Positions 1-9,507 of a DNA stretch of 64,000 nucleotides are shown here, piece by piece. The stretch spans positions 1 through 64,000 of the forward strand of contig JAPJBO010000138.1 of NCBI GenBank assembly GCA_030068145.1, given 5' to 3'. Position 1 is the stretch's first letter, and each line of letters opens with the position of its first letter. The position numbers and the translations under genes were made by a program. The DNA is from Diplonema papillatum (Eukaryota; Euglenozoa; Diplonemea; Diplonemida; Diplonemidae). Below the pieces are notes generated by a model. It was not told the DNA's origin. It did not search any database and saw only the letters and a list, made by a program, of their open reading frames with translations.

Positions 1-148
1 GCTATGAAAATCTTTAGTCACAGTCGCGATTGTGGCCCTTAACATTTTCACTATGAAAATCTTTAGTCACAGTCGCGATTGTGACCCTTCACATTTTCAC
101 TATGAAAATCTTTAGTCACAGTCGCGATTGTGACCCTTCACATCGGAC
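1..148. repeat. 49-bp satellite, about 3 units
   Basis: Tandem units of about 49 bp, each with the core CACAGTCGCGATTGTG, a near-palindrome, followed by CCCTT(A/C)ACATTTTCACTATGAAAATCTTTAGT. Neighbouring units differ by one or two bases. The same satellite recurs at 23826-24145, so the two arrays bracket the transposon-rich left part of the window. Confidence 0.9.
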
Positions 149-178
149 CTTGACTCCGCCGACCTTGACTCCGCCTAT

Positions 179-390
179 CATGCAGGGTCAAAACCTTGTG
201 TCTTTTTGGAAATGGCAAAAAAAAAATTTCCGGAAAAAAAATGGGGTTTTTGAATTTTAAAAGTTTGGAACAAACTCTGCAGTAATTTTTGAAGACATTG
301 AGCAAATTTTTTTTTTTCCAACTTTTTTTTTTGGGGTCCATCGGCCCCGCGGGAGCGTTTTAAAAAGACACAAGGTTCTGACCCTGCATG
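179..390 (+). mobile_element. NTAN MITE copy 1
   Basis: 212-bp non-autonomous element. It starts CATGCAGGGTCAAAACCTTG and ends with the inverted form of that sequence (29-bp inverted repeat, one base different here). It is flanked by CTAT on both sides (175-178 and 391-394). The inside is AT-rich, with a GGCCCCGCGGGAGCG segment near the right end that gives it a direction. Confidence 0.92.
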
Positions 391-521
391 CTATCTTGAC
401 TACTCCGCGGGGTAAAGATCGCTAAAATCTTGGGCAAACTTTTGAATCTCTATCCCACAGAGTAAAGGTCTGAAAAACTTGGTTCGAAAAAGGGAAGAGA
501 TTTGGGTTCAAAGTTTTGGTT

Positions 522-1098
522 CTAAATTTTTTCAGGAAAAAATTCAAGAAAATTTCTAAGAAAATTTTTCAAAAAAATTTCTGATAAATTTTCTGAAATT
601 TTTGAAAAAAAATCTCGGAAAATTGAATGCCGTAAGCCCTCGACACTCCACCTAAAAATAAAAAACGCGCCTTGTTGACTACCACCCTCGGGAGACGAGA
701 CATCAATGCTCACGCCCAAATAGGATATGAGTTGCCCGATCCTCTTCTTCTTGTCACTGAAGATTAAACCGATGATGGCCGCGAAGAACTCTTGAAAGTC
801 GAACGCCATCTGCTCGATGTCGTCGGCTCTTCCGAGTAGATGAAAGTCATCAAAATACCCGGATGCAGGAATACAAACCGAGATAGGCAGTTGTAATCTA
901 GAACCGCCGACTCCGTCCCGAAGCAGAGCACGTTACTGAGGTACAGCTCGAGCTCGTGCGTTGCAGCATTGAGTGCGACGATCACTGCATACTTTCGTTG
1001 TGCTTTATCGGCGATCAACGATTTGTAAGCGTCCGACTGATCGAGGACGGCTTGTGCCTGCAGTACGACTCCATTTTGAAACAAAGCAACAGCTGTCG
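522..1098 (-). mobile_element. Relic of an older YR-type retroelement (RT part)
   Basis: Minus-strand coding-like sequence with the look of a reverse transcriptase core of the DIRS/Ngaro type. It is a broken fossil with a few breaks. It is cut off at 1098 by the insertion of the whole YR element at 1099-5598, and the same relic resumes at 5599. Confidence 0.6.
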
Positions 1099-1196
1099 TC
1101 GCAGTTTACTGGGGGAATCCAGACAAGTCAAGTCACTTGAACAACACAGCCGAACAGGTTGGGTTTAGGGGGGCGGCACAGAGCAATCACTTTTCC
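1099..1196 (+). repeat. Split direct repeat A1
   Basis: 98-bp left-end repeat, identical by eye to A2 at 5336-5433. It ends three bases before the first ORF start. Confidence 0.92.
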
Positions 1197-1198
1197 TG

Positions 1199-2230
1199 AT
1201 GGACGCAAATGCTGAACCCCGTAGCAGATCACAAAGCGTTTTTGTTCGGAATGAGGCGAGGGAAAACACACCGGCGGCCACTGGTGGTGAGGGTGGTGTA
1301 CCAGCGCCACAGTACATGAGTGCCGAGAATCTGAAAGATCAGGCAACCCGGCTTATCGGACGTGTAATCGTGTATACCGCAGGAGAAGAAGGACACCCTG
1401 CTCGTCAGTACGGCGGCCTCCTCAATCGCGGCCCGAACAACACCCTCAACGTTCTGCGCAGCCGTGCCTATAACTACCTTGAAGGGTGTGTTGAACACAA
1501 TGGAGAAGACGAATTTGTGCCGATGCCAGCAGAAGGATGGTATTACACCCGAATTGTGGCAGATGCCATCCACCAAACAGAGAAGGCACGGGCTAGTATC
1601 GAAGCCCTAGAGACACAGCTGGCCCAAGCACGTTACCGAGAGCAAGCATATGTTGCTACCCAAATGTCACACGGCGACCGTGACGCATCGGCAGGGGTCT
1701 CACAAATGCCTCAACAGCACCCTCTACCTCCTGCACTTCCGGAGCAGATGCAACTCGAGCCTGACAACCTGGCGTTAACTCACCCGGCAGATGCTCATGA
1801 TGTGCGTGCGTGGGAGAGCGCCATTGCCAACAGCCACGAGTTGTTAATTACTCAACTGGAATCTCGCTTGTTAGCTGGGTTGGTACACCTTCCGGGGGGT
1901 CAGATCTTACAAGAAGATTTTGACACCGTGAGAGGATGGATTGTATGTGCTTCGTGGTTGCAAAATTGGGCGTCAACTCCGATGACAGCATTGGGTAACA
2001 AGGTCTTCCAACGCTTGCTAATACAGTATCAGTACGTTGTTCACAAGAAGCCTCGCCACCAAATTGAAGAAAAGCTTACTCTTCACAATCCCCACGTTCA
2101 CCCGGTCCTGAAAGCTGCGGCTGCTGTCAAACAGCAACCATCATCGCGTGGGAAAGGACGTGGGCGCGGTTTCTCGATGCAACCACCACAGCGAAGACAG
2201 GGAAACGCCAATGCTGGGAAGGGTCATTGA
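1199..2230 (+). CDS. Gag-like ORF1 of the YR element
   Basis: 343-residue ORF that starts with ATG directly after repeat A1. It has a Gln/Ala-rich middle with coiled-coil-like stretches (residues ~120-150) and a basic, Gly/Arg/Gln-rich C-terminus (last ~40 residues: GKGRGRGF and QRRQGNANAGKGH) suited to nucleic acid binding. No zinc knuckle is seen. The gag-like role is inferred from its position as first gene and its basic tail; I recognise no family by sequence. Confidence 0.65.
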   Translation: MDANAEPRSRSQSVFVRNEARENTPAATGGEGGVPAPQYMSAENLKDQATRLIGRVIVYTAGEEGHPARQYGGLLNRGPNNTLNVLRSRAYNYLEGCVEHNGEDEFVPMPAEGWYYTRIVADAIHQTEKARASIEALETQLAQARYREQAYVATQMSHGDRDASAGVSQMPQQHPLPPALPEQMQLEPDNLALTHPADAHDVRAWESAIANSHELLITQLESRLLAGLVHLPGGQILQEDFDTVRGWIVCASWLQNWASTPMTALGNKVFQRLLIQYQYVVHKKPRHQIEEKLTLHNPHVHPVLKAAAAVKQQPSSRGKGRGRGFSMQPPQRRQGNANAGKGH

Positions 2231-2296
2231 CTGGGACCTTCTCAGCTTCTCGCCGTCCAGTCGGTAGACAACTACCCCCCAAAACCCGTGTACGTT

Positions 2297-3499
2297 ATGC
2301 AAGTCCCGATTACCTCGTTTCCCCAACCTTCATCTCGACCTCTCAAAAGCTGGTTTCGCACCCAGACAAGACAGCCCATTATTCAGCCAAGAGTTGCTTC
2401 CCGACACCACCACCTCTCGTTCCAGCTTGTGCCTCATCAAACCGCTCGTTCAACAGGTTGCTGCCTCCGCTTGTCCCCGCATCCGTCGTCGGTCAATCAG
2501 CCCTTGGCAATGCAAGTGTCGAGTGCTGTAGACCAGCCGCAAACAATTGTTGCGAGGGCAATCCTGACTCACGTTGCAACGTCTGCCCGGAGGAATCGGG
2601 TTGGAGTCACGAGCCGCGCGCCGGAACGGTTGACCGCACCGATCGTGGCAGCTGCAAGACTGCAACGCATGGTCGAAGGAATGTGGGCGGCGTCAACCAC
2701 AGATACCAGGAAGTATCTCTGGCAACGATTGACAGCATGGGCGCAGCAACATGCTCTTCCGCTAAATGCAGACACGGCGGTGCTCTTCGTAATGGCCACA
2801 GGGGTCTCAATAGGGAGCCAGCTGTCATACAGCAAGACACTGTCTGCAATATTTCGCCACCTTGGGTTCAACAACCAGGCACTTTTGAGCGCCGCGTCTG
2901 CTCTACGTGCACAGGGAGCGCTGATCCCGGAAACACAGGCACCGCCGATCCCGCGTATGACGCTCCTGCGGTGGATTGCTCGACAGACACCGCGTGTTCG
3001 CCTTGCTGCTATGGTGGCATGGAAATCCGCCAGCAGATGGGGAGAAACGCAGTGCCTCACGTCACAGCAGTTCATCCTCGTCTCCAGCAACGAGGTGATC
3101 ATCGACTGGTTCACCACGCCGAAGTCAAGCCGAGCCGACCCGTACCGAGCATCTCGACTTGTTGTAATTGTTGGACCGCTGACGGAGTTTATTGCACACC
3201 TCTACCAGAAGCTCGCACCGTTCGCCCAGCTCACCGACCTGACAACGGATCGGCTTACCAGGAGCTGGAGGCAAGACCCGGTAATGTCTCCATACAGCGC
3301 CCACAGTATCAAGCGCGGGGCAATCACCTATCTGCTCTTTCTCCTCGGACAGGGCGCACCCATTCAGCCCGAGCTAATCTCCCGAGTAGCCAAGCACCAA
3401 GCCGAAGTGGGTTTAGCGTCAATGACTATCCGCTATGCAGGCGATATGATAGCCTTGGCACGGGCCCTTCGGACTCAGGATGTTACTCGATTCCTGTAG
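2297..3499 (+). CDS. Tyrosine recombinase of the YR element
   Basis: About 400 residues from the first ATG in frame. The C-terminal half has the recombinase signature: an Arg in a WKSASRWGE-like box, an HSIKRG box, then a KHQAEVG stretch followed by TIRYAGD with the likely nucleophilic Tyr. Enzymes of this kind integrate a circular DNA intermediate without target duplication. The ORF lies between the gag-like gene and the RT gene. The overlapping open frame on the same strand before 3619 is treated as non-coding here. Confidence 0.8.
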   Translation: MQVPITSFPQPSSRPLKSWFRTQTRQPIIQPRVASRHHHLSFQLVPHQTARSTGCCLRLSPHPSSVNQPLAMQVSSAVDQPQTIVARAILTHVATSARRNRVGVTSRAPERLTAPIVAAARLQRMVEGMWAASTTDTRKYLWQRLTAWAQQHALPLNADTAVLFVMATGVSIGSQLSYSKTLSAIFRHLGFNNQALLSAASALRAQGALIPETQAPPIPRMTLLRWIARQTPRVRLAAMVAWKSASRWGETQCLTSQQFILVSSNEVIIDWFTTPKSSRADPYRASRLVVIVGPLTEFIAHLYQKLAPFAQLTDLTTDRLTRSWRQDPVMSPYSAHSIKRGAITYLLFLLGQGAPIQPELISRVAKHQAEVGLASMTIRYAGDMIALARALRTQDVTRFL

Positions 3500-3618
3500 G
3501 GCATGGAGTTACCAGCTTTTATTCTGGAAACTCACGAGATCGCCTGCCTTGTGTAGCACGGGCACATACCATTACGCGGCGTGCACATAGCTCACGTCTT
3601 CCGCAGACAGAATCAGAA

Positions 3619-5235
3619 ATGAAAGCGCCACTGCATGTCACTTCTGTGGAGCCTATGCACATACAACGTCTGCGTGATCGACTTCTCCCCGAAAGAAAGG
3701 CTCGTTTCGACGAAGTCTGGAATAAAACATTTTTTCCGACGCTACCACAGCTACCACAGTCAGTTCCACACAGTTTTTCGCAAAAGAGTAAGTTTCAAGA
3801 GCGTCATGCTGAAGAGTTGGTAAAATGCGGAGTTGCCCAGCCTGCAGAAGGCCCAGGGAAGTTGCAGAATGTTCCCTTTACGGTACTGGAGGAGAAACCC
3901 ACCGGTTTCAGACAACGGTTCATTCTCTGGACTAAGCAGGCCAACGAAATAGCAGCAAAGGAGGGGTACAAAGCCGATGTGCCTTTAGGGCATATCTCAA
4001 ACTATTTGCATGCAGCAATTGACCATTGTGGAAGTATGCGTGATTTCCGTACAGGATTTTTTGCGATCGAAATACCGATCACTTCACGGGAGTGTTTCCG
4101 TTTTCCAACGGACTCCGGAAGTTGGTATGAGCTCACACGTCTGCCCATGGGACACACGTGCTCACCAGAACTGATGCATACATTGGCCGCCTCAGCAGCA
4201 GGTGATCCCGGGTACGTAGTATCAGCATGTGCGGCCACCGGAGTCTCCACCCAAGTGTGGATAGACAACATCAGGTACACTGGTGATCGATCAGACGTTG
4301 TGCGGGAAACACAGCGGCTGGACAGCGTAGCCCAAAAGTGCCGAATCACCTGGAAACAGGCTGATAGTGTGGATTTGGGTGAACAGTATGATTTCCTAGG
4401 TGTTGCTTTTGACCACAAAGAAAAGACAGTAGCTCCAGCACAAAAGTTGCTACAAAAGATCGACGCAGTTGACCTATCACAGACCACTGCTTCCGAGTTG
4501 GAGTCATTGGGGGGAAGGTTGTTGCATGCAAGCGCTGTGGCAGCTGTGTCCCCAGGCGATTTTTGGTTTGCCTTGAAGTTTTTGAGACGCGTAATGAACG
4601 CACTCAACCGTGGAGAACGACAGGAAGTGGATATCGTGAAAGTACCTCCGTCCGCAAGGCGGGAGCTGCAGCGATGGAGAAACGCGGTAAAGAGGTCAAG
4701 AAGGATGCAACAGGGCTCACAAGAGCCGGCAGCAACGGTCTTTGTTGATGCCTCTTTGTCCGGCTGGGGAGGGGTAATTGTAAACCGGACCACGGCCGAG
4801 ATGACGGTCGTTGGAGACAAGTGGGATAAACTGAGGGCAGATGAACATATCAATGTCTTAGAGGCATGGGCCTTAAAAGAAACCTTGTCTCGTTTACCGG
4901 AATCACTCCGGGGTTCCCACTTAGACATACGGGTGGACAACACCACAGTGATGGGAGCAGCAAGGAAAGGAGTGAGCTCGCGATCATTCGCGTTGAATCA
5001 GGCCGTAATGGCAGCGATACACATCCTCCAGGAGCTCAATTGCACATGGTCGATACGCTGGGTGAAATCTGGGGACAACCCAGCTGACCTACCCTCTCGT
5101 GTGCACCCATCTCGACTAGCTTCCCCTGCACTTGTGCAGGAGGTCGCACAAGCAATCGGGGCTTTCTTAACTGGCGATGGGGTGGCGGCTGACGGTCGCT
5201 GCAAACGTGCAAGCGGCGCAATGCCCCACTCGTGA
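3619..5235 (+). CDS. Reverse transcriptase / RNase H of the YR element
   Basis: About 538 residues from the first plausible ATG. The N-terminal and middle part has an RT palm-like layout (LPMGHTCSPE box, then WIDNIRYTGD in the catalytic-site position, then YDFLGVAFDH). An RNase H-like domain follows (FVDASLSGWGG, an Asn-Val-Leu-Glu-Ala-Trp-Ala box, RVDNTTVM, and a final SGDNPADLPSR). The IDN form in place of the common Y-x-DD resembles, from memory, the VIPER/TATE group; this is family knowledge, not computed. The 3' end of the gene runs into repeat B1. Confidence 0.8.
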   Translation: MKAPLHVTSVEPMHIQRLRDRLLPERKARFDEVWNKTFFPTLPQLPQSVPHSFSQKSKFQERHAEELVKCGVAQPAEGPGKLQNVPFTVLEEKPTGFRQRFILWTKQANEIAAKEGYKADVPLGHISNYLHAAIDHCGSMRDFRTGFFAIEIPITSRECFRFPTDSGSWYELTRLPMGHTCSPELMHTLAASAAGDPGYVVSACAATGVSTQVWIDNIRYTGDRSDVVRETQRLDSVAQKCRITWKQADSVDLGEQYDFLGVAFDHKEKTVAPAQKLLQKIDAVDLSQTTASELESLGGRLLHASAVAAVSPGDFWFALKFLRRVMNALNRGERQEVDIVKVPPSARRELQRWRNAVKRSRRMQQGSQEPAATVFVDASLSGWGGVIVNRTTAEMTVVGDKWDKLRADEHINVLEAWALKETLSRLPESLRGSHLDIRVDNTTVMGAARKGVSSRSFALNQAVMAAIHILQELNCTWSIRWVKSGDNPADLPSRVHPSRLASPALVQEVAQAIGAFLTGDGVAADGRCKRASGAMPHS

Positions 5236-5335
5236 GTTCCTCTCTTGTTAAGTACATAGTACAAGACACAGTTTCCCCTCTTCTTCCCGTTCTGGTTGAA
5301 TAACTCTGCGCCTAGCTGTTGACGCTGACGGATTC
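5189..5335 (+). repeat. Split direct repeat B1
   Basis: 147-bp repeat overlapping the last 47 bp of the RT gene. It is identical by eye to B2 at 5452-5598 and directly abuts A2. Confidence 0.92.
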
Positions 5336-5433
5336 TCGCAGTTTACTGGGGGAATCCAGACAAGTCAAGTCACTTGAACAACACAGCCGAACAGGTTGGG
5401 TTTAGGGGGGCGGCACAGAGCAATCACTTTTCC
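5336..5433 (+). repeat. Split direct repeat A2
   Basis: 98-bp second copy of A1. It sits between B1 and B2, the arrangement expected for a YR retroelement that replicates through a circle. Confidence 0.92.
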
Positions 5434-5451
5434 CACCCATCCCTCCCCCTT

Positions 5452-5598
5452 CTGACGGTCGCTGCAAACGTGCAAGCGGCGCAATGCCCCACTCGTGAGT
5501 TCCTCTCTTGTTAAGTACATAGTACAAGACACAGTTTCCCCTCTTCTTCCCGTTCTGGTTGAATAACTCTGCGCCTAGCTGTTGACGCTGACGGATTC
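5452..5598 (+). repeat. Split direct repeat B2 (right end)
   Basis: 147-bp second copy of B1. The minus-strand relic resumes at 5599, so this marks the right boundary of the inserted element. Confidence 0.92.
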
Positions 5599-6838
5599 CC
5601 ACCACGTTGTCAACGCCAAGAAGTGTTATTGGGGAGTGGACGCGGGTGACCTTATTCGTCGCTCGTCCGTTTTCGCATCCGCGGTGCTTCTCCCACGATT
5701 GAACCTCCTGATCGGAATGAAGTGTTCCATTGGGAGTGTCTCGACCGAGAAGGGACCCTCTAGCCATCCCTTTTTGACTTCTGCTTCCAACTGGGCAGAG
5801 ATCTCGAGGAGATTCCCGTCACGTATGCTTTGTCGTCGGAGGGACTCCAGGGGGGGCTGCTGTTTGTTCTGCAGCTCTCTTTTCGTGGAGATGAACGACT
5901 TTCGAGCGCTCCTGTTTTCAGGTTTCACGTCGAATACCCCTTCTTCGCACAAGTCGTCAACAACTGGGAAACCAAACCCGAGTCTGTGAACGAATTCGTT
6001 CTTCACACCCGGTTGTGCTGCTCCCATCAGCTCGAGAAGCTCCTCCACGACAGGTACGTTGATGCGAGACGCGATTGCGTTCGCAGGGTGATCCATATCG
6101 AAGAAGGAATTGAACCGCGCCGTGTCTTTCTTGCTGCTTTCGCTCTATCTTCCCAATATAGAAGACGGCTTGCTCGAAAGTTTTTGTTCTGTGCCGTCGA
6201 GTTCGTGGCGTAGATGAGCGTGCACTGGCGAAGGTCTGGATCGAGTTCTGCTGCGTCGAACGCTCGTGATTTGATTCGAGCTGTCAGCGCCACGTGGTCT
6301 CCATTGATTTCGCCCGGAACGAGTAAAACACTCCCTTCTGTTTTTGATGGGACGGTGCTCCTCGATGGATCGAAACGGCTGGGACTGTTCACGTTGATTC
6401 CCCGGTTCGCACCGCAACCACAGGTTGTGAGTCAAATCTGCCGGTGGCGTCGAGAGCAGGATGAGATAGTATCGGGATGGTTGTGAAGGACGTTTGAGCA
6501 AATTCATGACGTTGGGGTGATTGAGAATGGTGGACCGACGGCGGTGCTAGTCGGTTCTTCTGGCGCTTGCCTCAGACCAAACGCGCGGATGATCCCCGCG
6601 TTCGCAGCTCATCCCTCCCGCGATCAGGTCCGCGATTGGGATTGCGATTCCGGCCATCGTTTCCAGGTCAGGCATGCTCCATTTCTTCAGCGCTGCGTAC
6701 TACTCCTTCACTTCCGTCACAGAAGGCGGGTCCATCTTTTCTTCTTTCACGGCACACGGTTCAAGGCTGATGATGGCAAGTGAGGCCCTTTTGACGGCGT
6801 CTGCGTCTGCTTCGGCCGATCTCACAAACTCATCATAT
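5599..6838 (-). mobile_element. Older YR-type relic, central part
   Basis: Minus-strand coding-like sequence continuing the relic of 522-1098. It includes the region ahead of a DIRS/Ngaro-type RT and an upstream gag-like stretch. It is broken, with several breaks. A MITE (6839-7051) is inserted into it. It is clearly older than the + strand YR element that splits it. Confidence 0.5.
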
Positions 6839-7051
6839 CATGCAGGGTCAAAACCTTGTGTCTTTTTGAAAATAGCAAAAAAAAAAAAATCCGGAAAAAA
6901 AATGGGTTTTTTGAATTTTAAAAGTTTGGAACAAACTCTGCAGTAATTTTTGAGGAAATTGAGCAAAAAAATTTTTTTCCAAAAAAAATTTTAGGGCTCC
7001 ATCAGCCCCGCGGGAGCGTTTTAAAAAGACACAAGGTTTTGACCCTGCATG
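6839..7051 (+). mobile_element. NTAN MITE copy 2
   Basis: 213 bp, complete, flanked by ATAT duplications (6835-6838 and 7052-7055). It is inserted in the older minus-strand retroelement relic, whose coding-like sequence continues on both sides. Confidence 0.92.
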
Positions 7052-7055
7052 ATAT

Positions 7056-7266
7056 AGATCGGCGGCATGCTGGTCGATTCCGGCTTCGACTGCGTCTGGC
7101 AAAGCCTTTTAGCAGTGGCGGCGGCCCTCAGATCAGCCTTGTGCGCGATGATGAAGGAAACGCTGTCCATTCTTCTATTCTTTGAGAAAAGAATTCGAGC
7201 CCGGTGATAAGTCGATACTGGTATAGGAGCTTCCATAAGTGTGGCCTGAGACAGCGGTGCCCGCAT
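7056..7266 (-). mobile_element. Older YR-type relic, distal part
   Basis: Short minus-strand open stretch that appears to be the upstream (gag-side) end of the same relic, separated from the rest by MITE copy 2. Broken fossil. Confidence 0.35.
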
Positions 7267-7319
7267 GTACTTACAAGTCTTATGGCGTGTCCCTCCCTAC
7301 TGAAGCATGTGTATTGCCA

Positions 7320-7583
7320 GCCCAGCGGCATTTACGGCGGTGTCCTGTCCCATTGACTTACGGAAGTCTGGTGCCTGCCCAACGGACTTACGGCGGTGTC
7401 CGCCTGCCACGGCATTTTCCCGCTGCTTCGGGGCTTACAGAATTGTTGCGTGCCCACGGACTTACGGTGTTGTCCTGCGCTTTCGGGACTTTGCCCGCCG
7501 ACGGACTTACGGCGGTGTCCTGCCAGAGGACATCCTGCCGACTACGGAAGCTAGTTGCCTGCCCAACGGACTTACGGCGGTAT
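7320..7583 (+). repeat. 58-bp minisatellite, left part (degenerate)
   Basis: Degenerate units containing CTGCCCAACGGACTTACGG and GGCGGTGTCCTGCC. This is the left arm of an array that continues at 16569-17920. The two arms were one array before a MITE and then an 8.8 kb insertion separated them. Confidence 0.85.
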
Positions 7584-7694
7584 CATGCAGGGTCAAAACC
7601 TTGTGTCTTTTTAAACGCTCCTGCGGGGCCGATGGAGCCCTAAAATTTTTTTTGGAAAAAAAAAAATTTGCTCAACTTCCTCAAAAATTACTGC
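7584..7694 (-). mobile_element. NTAN MITE copy 3, left half
   Basis: Left half of a MITE in reverse orientation, preceded by GTAT (7580-7583). The element breaks off at ACTGC (7690-7694), where the 8.8 kb insertion begins. Its other half is at 16464-16568. Confidence 0.9.
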
Positions 7695-7729
7695 TGAGCC
7701 AATTCACCTAGCCCCCCTGAAAGTGACTT

Positions 7730-7799
7730 TAGCTCGATTACGCGTCGATTACACTCGATTACACTCGATTACGCTCGATTACGCTCGATTACACTCGAT
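7730..7799 (+). repeat. Decamer array 1 (TCGATTACAC)n
   Basis: About seven units of TCGATTACAC/TCGATTACGC. The array is followed by GGGTGAATTGG, which resembles the sequence after the third array at 16452. Confidence 0.9.
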
Positions 7800-8179
7800 C
7801 AACATTTGGGTGAATTGGGGGGGTACTGCAGTAATTGATTAAAGGCGTGACACTCAGCCAATCTTGATAGGCCGGTTCAACGGGCCCACTAACGCACCTT
7901 CTTCCGGGGCTAAAAAGGTGCTGATGACAGGATATTGAAATTGGAATAAAAACAAGAATATTAGTCTGAAAAAATGACCGCGACAGGCAGTGTAGCTGGA
8001 GACCAGGAAGCTCGGGCTGACTCACGGAAGCAGGTTGTCGAGTGCGTACGGGCTCGGGTACCACTATCTCGCATTAGCTCGTCTTCTTGTTGCGTTAGTA
8101 TAGTCCTTTGACAGAGTGAGCCGGTGCCTCTCATCTCACCTTTAAAACACGGCTGAGTCACGCATGCTCTTGACAGACG

Positions 8180-8890
8180 CTAGCGTCCGACATTTCGCAC
8201 GCGCGTCGCAGTCGTTGGGTGGTATTGACAAGGGGTTTCATCGGACACTCGGATGAGCTTCGTTACTTCACTGGAGGCCCGCTTGGCTGCCTTCGAGTTG
8301 CGTTTCCGCGTTGGTGTTGTTGCTTCGCTTTTGGACTCCTTCTTCGACTTCGCACGGTCCCAACGTCCTGGTCTGCCCTTGGTGCACGTCTTGCGCTCAG
8401 TCTGCGCAGTTCGTCTCTCCTGCTTGACTTCGTGATTCCATCGAGCCTGCTTGCGCTCCCATCCCGACGGGTAATGCGTCTGCGGTCGAAAACTGCCATT
8501 CAGTGTTGCAGCTTTGCGGAGCCCAGCCTGCGGTACGGCTCGCACCTTGTCGCCGGCCTACTTCGCCGTCTGCTCTCGTGCGGCGGCTTCGTAGGCGCGC
8601 ATCACAGCTTCAAACGCCTGCTGGTTTGCTATTTGTGGTCTCTTGTTGAGTCCGGCCATGTTCCCGCCTCCGAGAGACGTCAGGACGTTGACTTGCATCT
8701 CAAGCGCCGGGTGAATCGGCGTCTGCACGATACTCGTCAGCCGTCGCATCGCGCTCTTCATCGCGTACGATTTCGCGGTCGCCGAGTCCCGATACTCGGC
8801 TGTCGCTCGTCTCTGAACCTCATCCATCGCGTGATTCGATAGAGCATCGGCGTCTTCTTGTTGCGTCAGTGGGGAGTCATTTGCATGCAA
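8180..8890 (-). other. Unidentified minus-strand coding-like stretch
   Basis: An open stretch read on the minus strand. The first part (near 8890) is Ala/Gln-rich and looks helical. The later part is strongly basic (Lys/Arg/Ser/Thr-rich), like a nucleic-acid-binding tail. It is not one clean ORF. I recognise no family; it may belong to the element that carried the outer inverted repeats of the composite. Short direct repeats (TATCTCGCA-TAGCTCG and CGTCTTCTTGTTGCGT) occur on both sides (8056-8100 and 8850-8921), in swapped order. Confidence 0.3.
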
Positions 8891-9033
8891 ATGAGTACCA
8901 CACTATCTCGCAATAGCTCGCATATATTAAATTTAGCGCAGTTAGTACTTGAGCCTTTAGGCATTCCGTGCGGGCCAGTTCCAGGCGATAGGGTGTTCGC
9001 CGAGCGCTCGGTAGGCACCTTGTCCTCGGTGAC

Positions 9034-9507
9034 ATGGAGTTTCTGCTCCGGCTTGGGGGTGGTGACTTCGTCATTGCCGGGGATGCAGGAGAGCTTCCGG
9101 GGAGCAAAGATATCCTCTGCCTGACGTTCTCGTACCTGGACACGATGGAGCAGAGATGGAGGATGCGGCTTGTGTTTGCAGCACTTGTGCGGCAGAAGGA
9201 TCCAGCAACGACAACCAAGTATCTCCAGTACGTGCTGGATTACTTTCAGAAGCTGCAAGAGTCGCTCCTTGCCTTGGGGTTCGATCTCCCTGGCGATGCA
9301 CTGCTCCCAAGGATGAAAAAGGTGGTTACAGACAGAGGCCTCTTCACGACGGCTAGTGAGTGTACGCCTGTGGGGCCGTTGACGAGGTCATCATGGAGCC
9401 CGTGCATCGCCTGCACCTTGCTGACAAAGCCGTCCAAAAATGTCTGGCTACCGACCTTCCTTTCAAGGAAGGTCGGTCGCCAGACAAGGACCTTTGCGAT
9501 CACTTAG
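9034..9507 (+). CDS. Unidentified ORF inside the composite
   Basis: An ATG-started frame of 157 codons. Its first ~110 residues have a natural-looking composition (for example a YLDTMEQRWRMRLVFAALV stretch followed by a KYLQYVLDYFQKLQ helix). The last part runs through a perfect-looking hairpin (9442-9485) and looks less protein-like. No family is recognised. It could be a remnant of the host element of the composite. Confidence 0.3.
   Translation: MEFLLRLGGGDFVIAGDAGELPGSKDILCLTFSYLDTMEQRWRMRLVFAALVRQKDPATTTKYLQYVLDYFQKLQESLLALGFDLPGDALLPRMKKVVTDRGLFTTASECTPVGPLTRSSWSPCIACTLLTKPSKNVWLPTFLSRKVGRQTRTFAIT
9442..9485. other. 44-nt hairpin
   Basis: Two 21-nt arms (ACCGACCTTCCTT in the centre of the left arm) with one mismatch and a 2-nt loop. 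Its position near the end of the unidentified ORF could make it a terminator-like or recombination structure; its role is not known. Confidence 0.7.

Larger units (their letters stand above)
1099..5598 (+). mobile_element. YR retroelement, VIPER-like gene order, looks whole
   Basis: A 4.5 kb element with three genes in the order gag-like, tyrosine recombinase, RT/RNase H. Its ends are split direct repeats: A1 (1099-1196), then B1 (5189-5335) abutting A2 (5336-5433), then an 18-bp spacer and B2 (5452-5598). A1 and A2 read as identical, and so do B1 and B2. Split direct repeats of this kind are the hallmark of Ngaro/PAT/VIPER-type YR retrotransposons, and gag-YR-RT is the order described for trypanosomatid VIPER. 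The identity of the repeats points to a young insertion. No target duplication is evident, as expected for a YR element. It looks whole. Confidence 0.85.

Noticed and set aside
2227-3618. Upstream part of the long frame that ends in the RT gene
   Set aside because: It overlaps the tyrosine recombinase in another frame and lacks protein-like content; the RT gene is taken from 3619.
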